Below are positions 10,070-17,478 of a DNA stretch of 64,000 nucleotides, one piece after another (position 1 is the stretch's first letter; each line of letters opens with the position of its first letter). Under the pieces are notes generated by a model. It searched no databases and was not told the DNA's origin. It saw nothing but the letters and a program-made list of their open reading frames with translations. The translations under genes were made by a program, and so were the position numbers. This stretch comes from an uncultured Aquimarina sp. (GTDB lineage Bacteria; Bacteroidota; Bacteroidia; Flavobacteriales; Flavobacteriaceae), in NCBI GenBank assembly GCA_947502885.1, contig CANNBP010000004.1, positions 310,001 through 374,000 on the forward strand, in the 5' to 3' direction.

Positions 10070-10399
10070 TTAAGATGCTAGGTTAATAATAATAGGTTTT
10101 ACTAAAGAATTTATAATATAAGGAGGTGTTCTATTACTTTCGGAATCATTCTTTTTTTTAGGCATAATTATAGTTTCTACACCCATAAAGTAAAGCAGAT
10201 GTCTTGCACGGTAAATCTTTTGAACGCTATAATCCACAGAGCGTTCTTCAATGCACAACTGATTAATCCAAGAATACATTGTTGTTTCGTAATCTTTGTT
10301 TTCTGCACAACATTTAAAAAAAATATTAGGTTCTAAATAGAAAGCTTTAAGTACTTTAAGAAAAAAAATGTAGTGTTTTTTGTCTTTTTTTATATCCAT
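10070..10399 (-). CDS. Tandem paralogue 3, short and divergent
   Basis: A 109-aa protein. Its first 75 residues follow the same plan as the two longer paralogues (FFLKVLKAFYLEP, then YSWINQLCIEERSVDYSVQKIYRARHLL), but the second half is missing and replaced by an unrelated tail ending in NSLVKPIIINLAS. It may be a truncated member of the family. It lies immediately downstream of the duplicated-HTH gene (19 nt gap), so these may form one transcript. Function unknown. Confidence 0.5.
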   Translation of the reverse strand: MDIKKDKKHYIFFLKVLKAFYLEPNIFFKCCAENKDYETTMYSWINQLCIEERSVDYSVQKIYRARHLLYFMGVETIIMPKKKNDSESNRTPPYIINSLVKPIIINLAS

Positions 10400-10418
10400 A
10401 GTTTTAAGAATTTTGGGG

Positions 10419-10829
10419 TTAATACTTCCGAGATTTTATTATAAAAATGTTGAGCTTTTCAGCTCTTTCTTTATTTAAAGAGGTATTATTTTTAACAAAT
10501 TTTTGCAATGTGTTTAAAGGAAAATCTAACTCTCTTTCGATTGCCCTAAGTCTTAAAAACTTACTATTTGATAGAATCCATTTTTCAGCTCTTTTTCTCT
10601 TATCATAAGATATAAGTTTACGTGCTTTTTCAACAAATGGGTAAAGTTTGTCTATTCTCTCTTTACTCAATGGTATACCGTCTTTGACAAACTGTTGTAA
10701 AGAGTTTTTAGGAAAATCTAGCTCTCTTCCGATTGCTGTAAGTTTTAAAAACTGACTATTTAATAGAATCCATTTTTCAGCTCTTCTTCTCTTATCATAA
10801 TTAGATATTTTTTTCTCCCCATCAGCCAT
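10419..10829 (-). CDS. DNA-binding-like protein made of two tandem HTH-type units
   Basis: A 136-aa basic protein built from two copies of a unit of about 62 residues. Unit 1 (about 12-74) and unit 2 (about 75-136) share YDKRRRAEKWIL, NSQFLKL.AI.RELDFP, NSLQQFVK and SKERIDKL. The unit resembles the small helix-turn-helix-like modules of Bacteroidota phage and mobile-element proteins, with the FP-NTLQKFVK part as the likely recognition helix. It is divergently transcribed from the repressor-like gene at 10991, with palindromic DNA between them. Inferred role: sequence-specific DNA binding, possibly a regulator. No sequence search was done. Confidence 0.6.
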   Translation of the reverse strand: MADGEKKISNYDKRRRAEKWILLNSQFLKLTAIGRELDFPKNSLQQFVKDGIPLSKERIDKLYPFVEKARKLISYDKRKRAEKWILSNSKFLRLRAIERELDFPLNTLQKFVKNNTSLNKERAEKLNIFIIKSRKY

Positions 10830-10954
10830 ATAATATTGTTTGATATTATTAAACGATTAAACTAATTAGTAAATAATATAAATCTGTGGGGGCAAAATTT
10901 ATATATTTGTTTAGAACAATGTAAATATACGGACAGTATTCGGAAAAACAAAGA

Positions 10955-10969
10955 AATATTCCGAATATT
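10955..10969. promoter_or_regulatory. Candidate operator between divergent regulators
   Basis: AATATTCCGAATATT has 7-bp arms around one central base. A related half-site (GTATTCGGAA) lies about 20 bp to the left, at 10936-10945. Both sit in the 161-bp gap between the two-unit HTH gene (minus) and the phage-repressor-like gene (plus), where autoregulatory operators are expected. A TATATTTG box lies at 10902-10909. Binding is inferred, not shown. Confidence 0.45.
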
Positions 10970-10990
10970 AGCAATTTACCACAATGTTTT

Positions 10991-11446
10991 ATGGAATTAG
11001 TTGATAAAAAAGTTGCTGATAGATTAGAGTTAGTTCGAAAAGAATTTGGCTACTCAAATAATAAAATGGCAGAAGTAATTGGGCATAAATTAAAGGGTGA
11101 TACTCTACGTAAATCTATTGAAAGAGGCAGGGTGCAAAAAATTTATGTGTTGTCGGCAATTCATAAACTTGGAATAAGTAGGGCTTGGATATTTGACGGC
11201 ATTGGAGATATGAAAGCGGATAACTCTGCTGTTGAGGAAAAAATCTATTTTGAAAAGGATAACGTAAGAGCCTCCATTAAGGAAATTCTAGATTTTTTAG
11301 ACGAATATGAACAATCTTTATCAGATAAAGACAATGATTATAAAGCTTGGTTGGACAACAAAGTTAATGCAAAAATGTTTCAGGTGTTTAGAGAAAATAA
11401 AGTCAATTTTAATGTTGTTGTTAATAATCCTATAGATAAACAATAA
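10991..11446 (+). CDS. Phage-repressor-like helix-turn-helix regulator
   Basis: A 151-aa protein with an N-terminal helix-turn-helix of about 65 residues: ADRLELVRKEFGYSNNKMAE.IG, then KSIERGRVQKIYVLSAI, then the LGISRAWIFDGIGDM ending typical of Bacteroidota Cro/CI-type repressors. The usual C-terminal S24 peptidase domain is absent. Instead there is a charged helical tail of about 75 residues (KEILDFLDEYEQSLSDKDNDYKAW), so it is a short repressor form. Its 3' end overlaps the end of the convergent 66-aa gene by 17 nt. It probably controls itself and the divergent gene through the palindrome upstream. Confidence 0.65.
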   Translation: MELVDKKVADRLELVRKEFGYSNNKMAEVIGHKLKGDTLRKSIERGRVQKIYVLSAIHKLGISRAWIFDGIGDMKADNSAVEEKIYFEKDNVRASIKEILDFLDEYEQSLSDKDNDYKAWLDNKVNAKMFQVFRENKVNFNVVVNNPIDKQ

Positions 11447-11630
11447 CAGGTTCCTGTCGATTTTCTTTTATTATTTTTAGTGTATTTAGGATAATCAATC
11501 TATCTTTTGCTACTTTTTCCTTAAAATACTTTTCTAAATCTATTTCTTTTCTTGATATAGTGTCTTTATTAATGAGCCCCATTTCTTGAAGTTCATTTGT
11601 TGGTCTATTGTCTCTATCCTTGCTCGCCAT
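11430..11630 (-). CDS. Small hypothetical protein (66 aa)
   Basis: A 66-aa charged protein (MASKDRDNRPTNELQE at the start, ILNTLKIIKENRQEPVIVYL at the end). No signal or membrane segment. It lies 14 nt downstream of the membrane-protein gene on the same strand, which supports real coding as the last gene of a three-gene unit (lipoprotein, membrane protein, this). Its end overlaps the convergent repressor gene by 17 nt. Function unknown. Confidence 0.4.
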   Translation of the reverse strand: MASKDRDNRPTNELQEMGLINKDTISRKEIDLEKYFKEKVAKDRLIILNTLKIIKENRQEPVIVYL

Positions 11631-11644
11631 TTATACTAAGTTTA

Positions 11645-12481
11645 CTATTTTACTACTTTATGAACTTTAGTAATTTTATCATCATAAAAGTTGATAAATT
11701 CTTTCTTTTGATTCTCTGAAATAAATTTATCATTTACTTCTATTATTAATACCTCAAATAAATATGAAACAGCGTTTCTTAATTTATGGGCTTGAATATT
11801 TGGAATCGTGAAGAAATTCTTATTAAGTATATATTTTAGTCCTCTAAAAGCATAGTAGGAAAGAATTAATAAAGACAACATATATACAATACGGTTCAAG
11901 TCGCTTTTGGGATACAATGCCCATACTAAATAAGTAAAAAAAGTAATGAACATAGCTTGAGAAACAAACTTGAGTGCCTTTGAAGATGCTAGGTACTTTT
12001 CTCTCTTTAGAAATAAGTAGAAAAGATAAACTAAAATGGACATTATACAACCAAAAATTGAAGGGCCAATATTGGCTAAAAATATATTGAAATTTGCAAA
12101 ACCTCTAAACTTATGTTCAGCCTTTACACTATTTAATTTTTGTAAGGCTAATTTAGCATTTTCAGCATTTACATTGTAATCTGCCAGTAGAAGTTTACCT
12201 TCTTTCTCAAAAACTTCACTAGGTACATTTTTTTTTATCAAATATCCATCCAATAAGCTTACAATTTCGTCACGCGTATATTCTCTTTTTTCGCGCTGGT
12301 CAACATTGTTTTTTCTTGCATTCGCTATTTCTTGAGGTTTTGCTTCTGAAAATAATTGAGAAAAAGCTGCAATGACACCAAACATTACAGCTATAACAAT
12401 AATAGATTTTCTAATAGTCTCCGTCCGAATCATCCCCCCCTGGGTTTCCAACTGATCCTGAATCTCCTTTTTCTGCTCCAT
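11645..12481 (-). CDS. Membrane protein of unknown function
   Basis: A 278-aa protein. A first transmembrane helix lies at about residues 25-46 (KSIIVIAVMFGVIAAFSQLF), followed by a charged segment of about 90 residues. Three or four further hydrophobic segments lie between about 130 and 215 (IFGCIMSILVYLFYLFL, FVSQAMFITFFTYLVWALYP, IVYMLSLLILSYYAF), then a basic cytosolic tail. No family is recognised. The start at 12481 overlaps the upstream small lipoprotein by 71 nt. An internal Met at residue 17 (12433) would cut the overlap to 23 nt and is an alternative start. Confidence 0.6.
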   Translation of the reverse strand: MEQKKEIQDQLETQGGMIRTETIRKSIIVIAVMFGVIAAFSQLFSEAKPQEIANARKNNVDQREKREYTRDEIVSLLDGYLIKKNVPSEVFEKEGKLLLADYNVNAENAKLALQKLNSVKAEHKFRGFANFNIFLANIGPSIFGCIMSILVYLFYLFLKREKYLASSKALKFVSQAMFITFFTYLVWALYPKSDLNRIVYMLSLLILSYYAFRGLKYILNKNFFTIPNIQAHKLRNAVSYLFEVLIIEVNDKFISENQKKEFINFYDDKITKVHKVVK

Positions 12482-12599
12482 AATATTCTAAATCTAATTC
12501 GCTAATTTCATCATCTATTGACTCACTTGTACAAGATGTGAAAATGGTCAGGAATAAAAATAAAAAAGAAATTCTTACAATAGTTTTTTTGATATTCAT
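12411..12599 (-). CDS. Small lipoprotein with acidic Gly-rich tail
   Basis: A 62-aa protein. The lipoprotein signal peptide (ISFLFLFLTIFTSC) has its lipobox Cys at about residue 23. The short mature part is very acidic and ends in GGDDSDGDY, a pattern seen in many small Bacteroidota lipoproteins. It overlaps the start of the downstream membrane-protein gene, so the two are probably translationally coupled. Function unknown. Confidence 0.5.
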   Translation of the reverse strand: MNIKKTIVRISFLFLFLTIFTSCTSESIDDEISELDLEYYGAEKGDSGSVGNPGGDDSDGDY

Positions 12600-13191
12600 T
12601 TTTTTTTAAATTTTAAGTTTATACATGATTTATATTAATGCTAAATAGTTCTTATGCGCTATAAACATTTGATTATCAATCAAATTTATAGACTTTATTT
12701 TGTTTTTACACTAGTGTTTTTTTTTTATTTTAACGTTACTTTTGCACTTTTTTTCTCCAAAAAAATGGGGTGAAATCCAATTTTTGATCTATTTTTTTTA
12801 ATAAAAACGTTAGCACTTGGGGTTTTGAAGAAAAAAATCATCTAATTATATCGTATAATCAACTCTATATCAGGTGTTTAATTACTTTTAAACATTATTA
12901 TAAATATGGTTTAACCGTAATTCAGTACTTATTTTGAGAATTTGACATTTTCATAATTATTTCCTGAATTTTTCTCTCTCTGGAGGTTTTAGCCTGTTTA
13001 GCCATCAGGAGGTTGTTTTGCCTATTAATAGGAAGTTTTTTCTCTCCAGATAAATACTCATAAAAATGTCTAATGATGGTCTGGGCATTTTGAGTCAATA
13101 AATAAATCTCTAATATTTATTTAAAGTTCTTTGACTAAAGCTTTATATTATTACTTTAAACTTTTTAATTTATCAGATATAATTTTGAGTT
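12600..13191. other. Long AT-rich intergenic region
   Basis: About 590 bp with no credible coding frame. It contains poly-T tracts (near 12717-12760) and a patch at 12970-13060 with repeated CTCTC/GGAGG-like words (tctctctctggagg, ttttttctctccag) that could pair locally. It marks the left edge of a region of small, partly decayed genes and may hold an RNA or an element boundary. Nothing firmer can be supported. Confidence 0.35.
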
Positions 13192-13577
13192 ATGGATAGA
13201 GAAGATCAGGATACAATCAAAACAACAGAGATATTAAAGACACAGGCGTTAAATATGGCAATGCATTGCGTTCGAAATACAGTTTTGGAAGATTATCATG
13301 CTGGTATAGTACCTAAATCCAAAACTGGAGATTATACGGATGTAAAAGTGATTACACCATATGGAGAGATTCCTTGGAAAGAGCTTTCAAGAATTAGTAA
13401 TGAAGAAATAAAAACATTAAATAAAGAAGTTGTTAATAAAATTTATACTTTTTTAGAAATTATTTTTATTCCAAAATATTCTGAACATCAAGATTTTCTT
13501 TTTAAAATGTGTAGCATGTATTTTCCCATAATTGGGATGAACCGGAATTAGATGGTGATATGCTCAGACAATTCTGA
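13192..13577 (+). pseudogene. Small conserved protein, frameshifted near the C-terminus
   Basis: The open frame runs 13192-13551 (119 aa) and is paralogous to the minus-strand gene at 14634-15116. They share CHR/CFRN..LE..H.GI.P.SKT.DYTDV, then ITP.GEIPW.ELSRI.NEEM, then EVV..YT.L. After about residue 110 the frame reads a novel tail and stops. One base back, another frame continues SHNWDEPELDGDML to a TGA at 13577, which matches the family's usual WDxPELD-type ending. This implies a one-base deletion near 13520-13527. Function unknown. Confidence 0.5.
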
Positions 13578-13617
13578 ACAAAGTAATATATTATGTTTTA
13601 CTCTAAAAATTTGTTTC

Positions 13618-14232
13618 ATGCAAAATATAAATTTGTATAAAGATGCATTTATGACCGCTCTACGATGCCGTGAAGATGAATTTAAAATAAAACCATATTA
13701 TGTAAACGAAAGAAACCAAACGAGAATTGTTAGTCATAAAAACAAGACCTATTTAGTTTTAAGTTACTCGGATCTAAATTACAAGGCTGAAGAACTTTTA
13801 AAGACAGATATGGCATATACTATAACACCTGAATTAATTGAGGATGTTTTTGAAAATATTTGGCAGAGTAATTTCTTTTATGAAGACCTTTTCCCCAAAG
13901 GGCATAAAATTTACAAATATGAAGGAGATCTTGAACAAAAATTCTTGCAGTGTTGTACTCAGGCAAAAGATACTGGTAATAGTTTTTGGAACATATTGTA
14001 TAAGGAATCTATGAGTCTATACAATAAAGTTATTAATCAAGCTTCTAGTTATAATTTAGAGTCTTCAGTTTCGGAATTGGTTCATTTATGGATATTGAAT
14101 GGTGATGAGCTTTTATCTGAGTATAGAGATGGAATTTTCGAAGTGGTCGAGTTAATTCCAAATTTAGATCGTAGTAATGTGTTTTTCGTGTTTGACGTGG
14201 ATGTTAATTTTGAAGAGGAGGAAGAGTTATAA
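13618..14232 (+). CDS. Hypothetical protein (204 aa)
   Basis: The start is taken at the ATG at 13618 (MQNINLYKDAFMTALRCRED). The frame is open to 13552, but that part overlaps the corrected end of the preceding gene and is rich in Cys/Ser, so it is less likely coding. The protein is soluble and acidic, ending in five glutamates and a leucine. No known motif is seen. It directly follows the frameshifted small gene, so the two may be co-transcribed. Function unknown. Confidence 0.5.
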   Translation: MQNINLYKDAFMTALRCREDEFKIKPYYVNERNQTRIVSHKNKTYLVLSYSDLNYKAEELLKTDMAYTITPELIEDVFENIWQSNFFYEDLFPKGHKIYKYEGDLEQKFLQCCTQAKDTGNSFWNILYKESMSLYNKVINQASSYNLESSVSELVHLWILNGDELLSEYRDGIFEVVELIPNLDRSNVFFVFDVDVNFEEEEEL

Positions 14233-14633
14233 GATATGATTGGTTAGAATATTCAATTTCCATTTTATGTTTAATTTCATTGTTAAGGAATTTTTGAAGG
14301 ATGGTAAAATGAACATTTATTTTATACTGATTGAGTAATATTAGAATTAACTTTATTTTTGTGTTTCTAGTTGTTTTATTGTTTAAATTGAAATTCAAAG
14401 TTCATTGATTTAGGGTAGAGTATCTTTTAAATATAAAAAGATACTCCTTAGAAAAGTATCTTATATACGTATCTATTTGTAGCTATTTGTCGTTGTTTGC
14501 GCACTCTAAAAAAAACATAAATAACTGATAATTAGATATATAGTGATTGAGTCTTTAAGGCTCATAACCCGAAAGTCACAGGTTTTATTTCAATCTTTGT
14601 TTTTACCATAAAAATATCAAAATATAAAATGGA
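14233..14633. other. Intergenic region with a weak tRNA-like remnant
   Basis: About 400 bp between two convergent genes. At about 14551-14590 the words 'aaggctcataaccc' and 'gtcacaggttttatttc' resemble the CAU anticodon arm and T-arm of a tRNA 3' half. The stems do not pair properly and no acceptor stem or 5' half is present. At best it is an eroded tRNA fragment of the type left at element attachment sites. The rest is AT-rich without visible features. Confidence 0.25.
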
Positions 14634-15116
14634 TTATTTTAAATTATCATGTGTTTTTCTATAGAATTCTTTTTGGTGTTTTTTTGCAGACACCACCCTG
14701 TCGTTCCAGTAATGATCTTCATTTTTTAATATTGTTTTATTTATGACTTTAGGATTTATCCATTCCGGAGTCATTTCCTGGCGATTTAGAGTTTCCTTAA
14801 ACATATCTGAAAAAGAAGAATATGTTAAATTATTTAATACTGTGTACACTCGGTCTACAACTTCAACTATTAATCTTTGCATCTCTTCATTGTTGATACG
14901 GCTTAATTCATTCCAAGGTATACTTCCTTCTGGAGTGATAATATGTACATCCGTATAGTCATTAGTTTTGGAGTAGGGTGATATTCCCTTATGAAGAGAT
15001 TCTAAATAAGAATTTCTAAAACACTCTTTGGTAATTTCTTTCGCTAGATTCTGAAGCAAAGCTTTATGTTTAGGATTCTTTTTTTGATATCCACTATTTA
15101 ATATTGTTTTACTCAT
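14634..15116 (-). CDS. Small conserved protein, intact paralogue of the 13192 gene
   Basis: A 160-aa soluble protein. The central block (about residues 35-100) reads FRNSYLESLHKGISPYSKTN, then DYTDVHIITPEGSIPWNELS, then RINNEEMQRLIVEVVDRVYT. Its close similarity to the plus-strand gene at 13192 shows a duplicated family inside 2 kb. It ends in a basic tail (SAKKHQKEFYRKTHDNLK). The pattern is reminiscent of small proteins carried on plasmids and phages. No enzymatic motif is recognised. Function unknown. Confidence 0.6.
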   Translation of the reverse strand: MSKTILNSGYQKKNPKHKALLQNLAKEITKECFRNSYLESLHKGISPYSKTNDYTDVHIITPEGSIPWNELSRINNEEMQRLIVEVVDRVYTVLNNLTYSSFSDMFKETLNRQEMTPEWINPKVINKTILKNEDHYWNDRVVSAKKHQKEFYRKTHDNLK

Positions 15117-15220
15117 TACTATAAACTTTTGTACAAAGATTATTAAATTTCTATTAATGTACCTTGTAATAAAATGCAGTCCTTGATAAAATACTTAAGG
15201 TTATCAATTTCTAAAAACAC

Positions 15221-15289
15221 TTAAGCAACTCTAAAATACTCGGCTAACTCATTGATTTTTAACAGTTCATTTTCAAAAGGGTTCGACAT
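15221..15289 (-). pseudogene. N-terminal remnant of an HTH/excisionase-like gene
   Basis: On the minus strand an ATG at 15289 opens MSNPFENELLKINELAEYF and stops after 22 residues. The MxNPFE start and the LLxIxELAEYF block are the usual opening of Bacteroidota HTH_17/excisionase-like proteins of mobile elements. The frame is cut right before the expected recognition helix. It is too short to be a functional gene and is read as a relic of an integrated element at the left side of the cassette region. Confidence 0.25.
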
Positions 15290-15313
15290 ATGTCTTGCCG
15301 AGGTCACAAGAAG

Positions 15314-15348
15314 AAAAAGCCAGACAATTATTGTCTGGCTTTTTTGTT
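15314..15348. terminator. Strong bidirectional intrinsic terminator
   Basis: Arms AAAGCCAGACAA (15316-15327) and TTGTCTGGCTTT (15331-15342) pair perfectly around a 3-nt loop, with A-runs before and T-runs after. It would work in both directions. No intact gene abuts it on either side, so it probably insulated a gene now lost, or it marks the left border of the cassette array. Confidence 0.75.
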
Positions 15349-15593
15349 GGTTTTATACTCTCGGCGAATAGTCTTTGTAGTAATTATATATCTCAATATT
15401 AAGAAATATATTTACTTTAGTGGCTTATATAACGTTGTTGTGATGCAATAGTCCAGTTCGTAAGGACAATTTTTTCGGAGGAGTACGCGAGGAATATGGA
15501 GTTTTATTCTGATCTGACAGGTCGGACAAAGCCTTTGGTAAAAGGATATGCACAAGTACTTTTCGTAGCTTACGTGAAGAGTTACACTATCCA
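15349..15593. other. Left border region of the cassette array
   Basis: About 245 bp without a credible gene. It contains AACGTTGTTGTGATGC near 15430, which looks like the CGTTR core that ends the hairpin elements further right. Its left part is not recognisably a full hairpin element. It could be a decayed first site. The region ends at an AACGTTAGCACG core at about 15593-15604. Confidence 0.35.
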
Positions 15594-15847
15594 AACGTTA
15601 GCACGTTATAAAGTACTTGATCAAGGTCGTGAAAATTTTTTACAAAGTCAAATTTGAACGGAATTGCGAAGTGCTGATCAGAATAAAAACGGAATCTTAG
15701 TTCCCTTCACCCACGGACCATACAGGGCTCTGTATATTCCATAGGTTTGGGTGGCTCCGAAAAAGTTGGGGAATTAAATTGTTACCGAAGCTGAACTACT
15801 GTCCCTTTATTTTTTTAATTTTGAGAAGTTAAATTAAAAAGTATAAA
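15594..15847 (+). other. Cassette-like segment without a protein gene; structured DNA
   Basis: It lies between a CGTTAGCACG core and the first clear hairpin element and holds no plausible ORF. It contains a long hairpin at 15708-15753: outer arms CACCCACGGACC and GGTTTGGGTG, inner perfect arms ATACAG and CTGTAT around GGCT. GC is higher than in its surroundings. It could encode a structured RNA or be a decayed cassette. The predicted start/end complementarity is poor here, so the boundary is less certain than for later cassettes. Confidence 0.35.
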
Positions 15848-15947
15848 GCACACAACACTATGTATATTTCATTTGGCAAATAGTTTGTCTTCGCTATCGC
15901 TACGCAAACGATTATCACCAAACAAAACATACATTTAACGTTAGCGG
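15848..15947 (+). repeat. attC-like hairpin element (100 bp)
   Basis: Begins with the inverse core GCACACAAC and ends at the core CGTTAGCGG. The arms ATGTATATTTCATTTGGC (15860-15877) and the reverse complement of the 15920-15934 region pair well, with small bulges and an inner loop around 15891-15903. The sequence family is unlike the other elements. The first nine bases of the next cassette (GTTAGCGGT) are the exact reverse complement of that cassette's end (ACCGCTAAC at 16504-16512). Confidence 0.65.
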
Positions 15948-15961
15948 TAATATCTAAAAAT

Positions 15962-16497
15962 ATGGAACGATTAATTTTTATTGTATTCTTTTTCATAAGT
16001 GTTGTTTCAAATTGTCAAAACAATGAATTTGAACACTTTACTAATCAAGCGTTAGAACAGATTTTACCTAAGGGAGATAGTTATTATAATATTTTGATAA
16101 AAGTTTTATTCTAACAAATAATGACTATAAATTACAAAATTATGAAAAAATGGAACTTTTAAGATTTGATCCAAAGTTACCAATGGATTTAATGACTAAT
16201 CCTCCCGAAAATGTAGAAATAATTAATTGGAGAGACTTTAGAATATTAAAAGCAAAATATATTTCTGAAAAGGAATGTCATTCAGTGTTATGGAATGAAA
16301 AGTCTGGAAATAAAGTGTACTACGCGATTTCAACTCCTGTCTTCTCTAATAACAAAGATTATGCTGCAATAACAATATCGACACATTATATGAGAAGATC
16401 TGAAGATGTAACATATATACTAAGGTTTAAGCAAAACCGATGGAAAGTAAAATTTCGTTATATAGTAGGTGGAACCGTTACTAGTGTCTACCATTAA
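15962..16497 (+). pseudogene. Lipoprotein gene with a single-base frameshift
   Basis: An ATG at 15962 opens a lipoprotein signal peptide (MERLIFIVFFFISVVSNC) and reads 49 residues to a stop at 16114. A second frame, one base back, continues naturally from the T-run at 16092-16095 (restored junction NIFDKSF) through ELLRFDPKLPMDL to the end ISTPVFSNN..., IVGGTVTSVYH at 16497. Adding one T to the TTTT run would restore one protein of about 178 aa. Either the gene is inactivated or the assembly has a homopolymer error. It is the sole gene of its cassette. Family not recognised. Confidence 0.6.
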
Positions 16498-16503
16498 AAT
16501 AAA

Positions 16504-16678
16504 ACCGCTAACATTATATATGAAATCAGAGCAATTTAACGCAAGATCGGAAGGTCATTTCCTTTTTGCGATGGCGTTAGATTTTTATAAATTAAACCAA
16601 GAAATAAAAATGCGCAGATAGATCGATTGGTTAAGGTGTATTTGCCTTGCTACAATTCATATATTTAGCGTTATAAGC
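16504..16678 (+). repeat. attC-like hairpin element, family alpha (175 bp)
   Basis: Starts ACCGCTAAC and ends at the core AGCGTTATAAGC. The outer arms TATATATGAAATCAGAGCAA and TTGCTACAATTCATATATTT pair with a few unpaired bases, as in integron attC sites. An inner stem pairs GATTTTTAT with ATAAAAATG. About 80% alike by eye to the element at 17289-17463 and recognisably related to the one at 27414-27592 (shared words GGTCATTTCC, AAAAATGCGCAGATA). Confidence 0.75.
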
Positions 16679-16696
16679 AAGTTCATAAATGACTAA

Positions 16697-17296
16697 ATGA
16701 AAAACATAATTTACTTTTTAATCTTTTCATCAATTGCCTTCTCTTGTCAGGATGAGCAAAATGAAATTATCCAAGAAATTGCATCCAATGATGGTAAATG
16801 GATTAAAGGTAAAATAACTTATTGGATAGCAACTGAGGAAGATGGTATTTGGACTGAAATTAAACCTAATGATACACTAAAATATTCTAGATATGAAAAG
16901 TGTACTGAGTTCAAACTAGATGTTAATAATAACTTATCTATAGAAAAATTGGTACTGGTAGATCCGTTAACAGAAACCAAAATTTCAGAAACAGTTGAAT
17001 ATTCAAAAAGAATAAATGAAAACATAAAAACTCTTATCAGTTTAAGATATGACTATAAGAATGATAGTTATTTCTCATACATTATCGATTCAATTGGTAC
17101 GGAAAAAAAGCGAAATGAAAATAAAGTAAAATTAGATAGTATGTATAAATATGCCGAAAAACACGGCTTATCTTTATGTGGAACAGCTGCTAATGAAATC
17201 TTACAAGAAGGTATTCCTAAGTTTCCAATACTTCGTGAAATAAGCTTAGATTCAACTATGTTGATAATGAACCAATGGAAAAACACGAGCTTATAA
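16697..17296 (+). CDS. Lipoprotein of unknown function (cassette gene)
   Basis: A 199-aa protein with a lipoprotein signal peptide (MKNIIYFLIFSSIAFSCQDE, lipobox Cys at 17). The mature part has no recognised domain. It contains repeated charged strands (WIKGKITYWIATEEDGIW) and ends FPILREISLDSTMLIMNQW. The stop codon lies inside the 9-bp inverse core of its own cassette end, which is typical of compact gene cassettes. The cassette start GTTATAAGC and end GCTTATAAC are exact reverse complements. Promoter not visible. Probably outer-membrane anchored. Confidence 0.75.
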   Translation: MKNIIYFLIFSSIAFSCQDEQNEIIQEIASNDGKWIKGKITYWIATEEDGIWTEIKPNDTLKYSRYEKCTEFKLDVNNNLSIEKLVLVDPLTETKISETVEYSKRINENIKTLISLRYDYKNDSYFSYIIDSIGTEKKRNENKVKLDSMYKYAEKHGLSLCGTAANEILQEGIPKFPILREISLDSTMLIMNQWKNTSL

Positions 17297-17463
17297 CATT
17301 ATATATGAAATCAGAGCAATTTAGCGCTAGATCGAAAGGTCATTTCCTTTTTTCAGTGGCGCTAGATTTTTATAAATTAAACAAGAAATAAAAATGCGCA
17401 GATAAATAGATTGGTTCAGGCTTGTTTGTCTTGCTCCAATTCATATATTTATCGTTGGCAATA
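17289..17463 (+). repeat. attC-like hairpin element, family alpha (175 bp)
   Basis: Starts GCTTATAAC and ends at the core ATCGTTGGCAATA. It is closely similar to the element at 16504-16678 along its whole length, with the same outer arms TATATATGAAATCAGAGCAA and TTGCTCCAATTCATATATTT. The right arm also contains TTG, 19 nt and TATATTTA (17422-17451), a near-match to a Bacteroidota promoter that could drive the following hydrolase gene. The other alpha elements do not share that spacing. Confidence 0.75.
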
Positions 17464-17478
17464 ATATAAAGAAAACGA

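Noticed and set aside
14551..14600. tRNA gene with CAU anticodon
   Set aside because: Only a 3'-half-like stretch is seen; anticodon and T stems do not pair and there is no acceptor stem. Kept only as a weak note in the intergenic entry.
15281..15310. GGGTTCGA near a terminator read as the 3' end of a tRNA (attachment site)
   Set aside because: The flanks do not form a T-arm or acceptor stem. The minus strand instead reads as the N-terminus of an HTH-like gene (MSNPFE).
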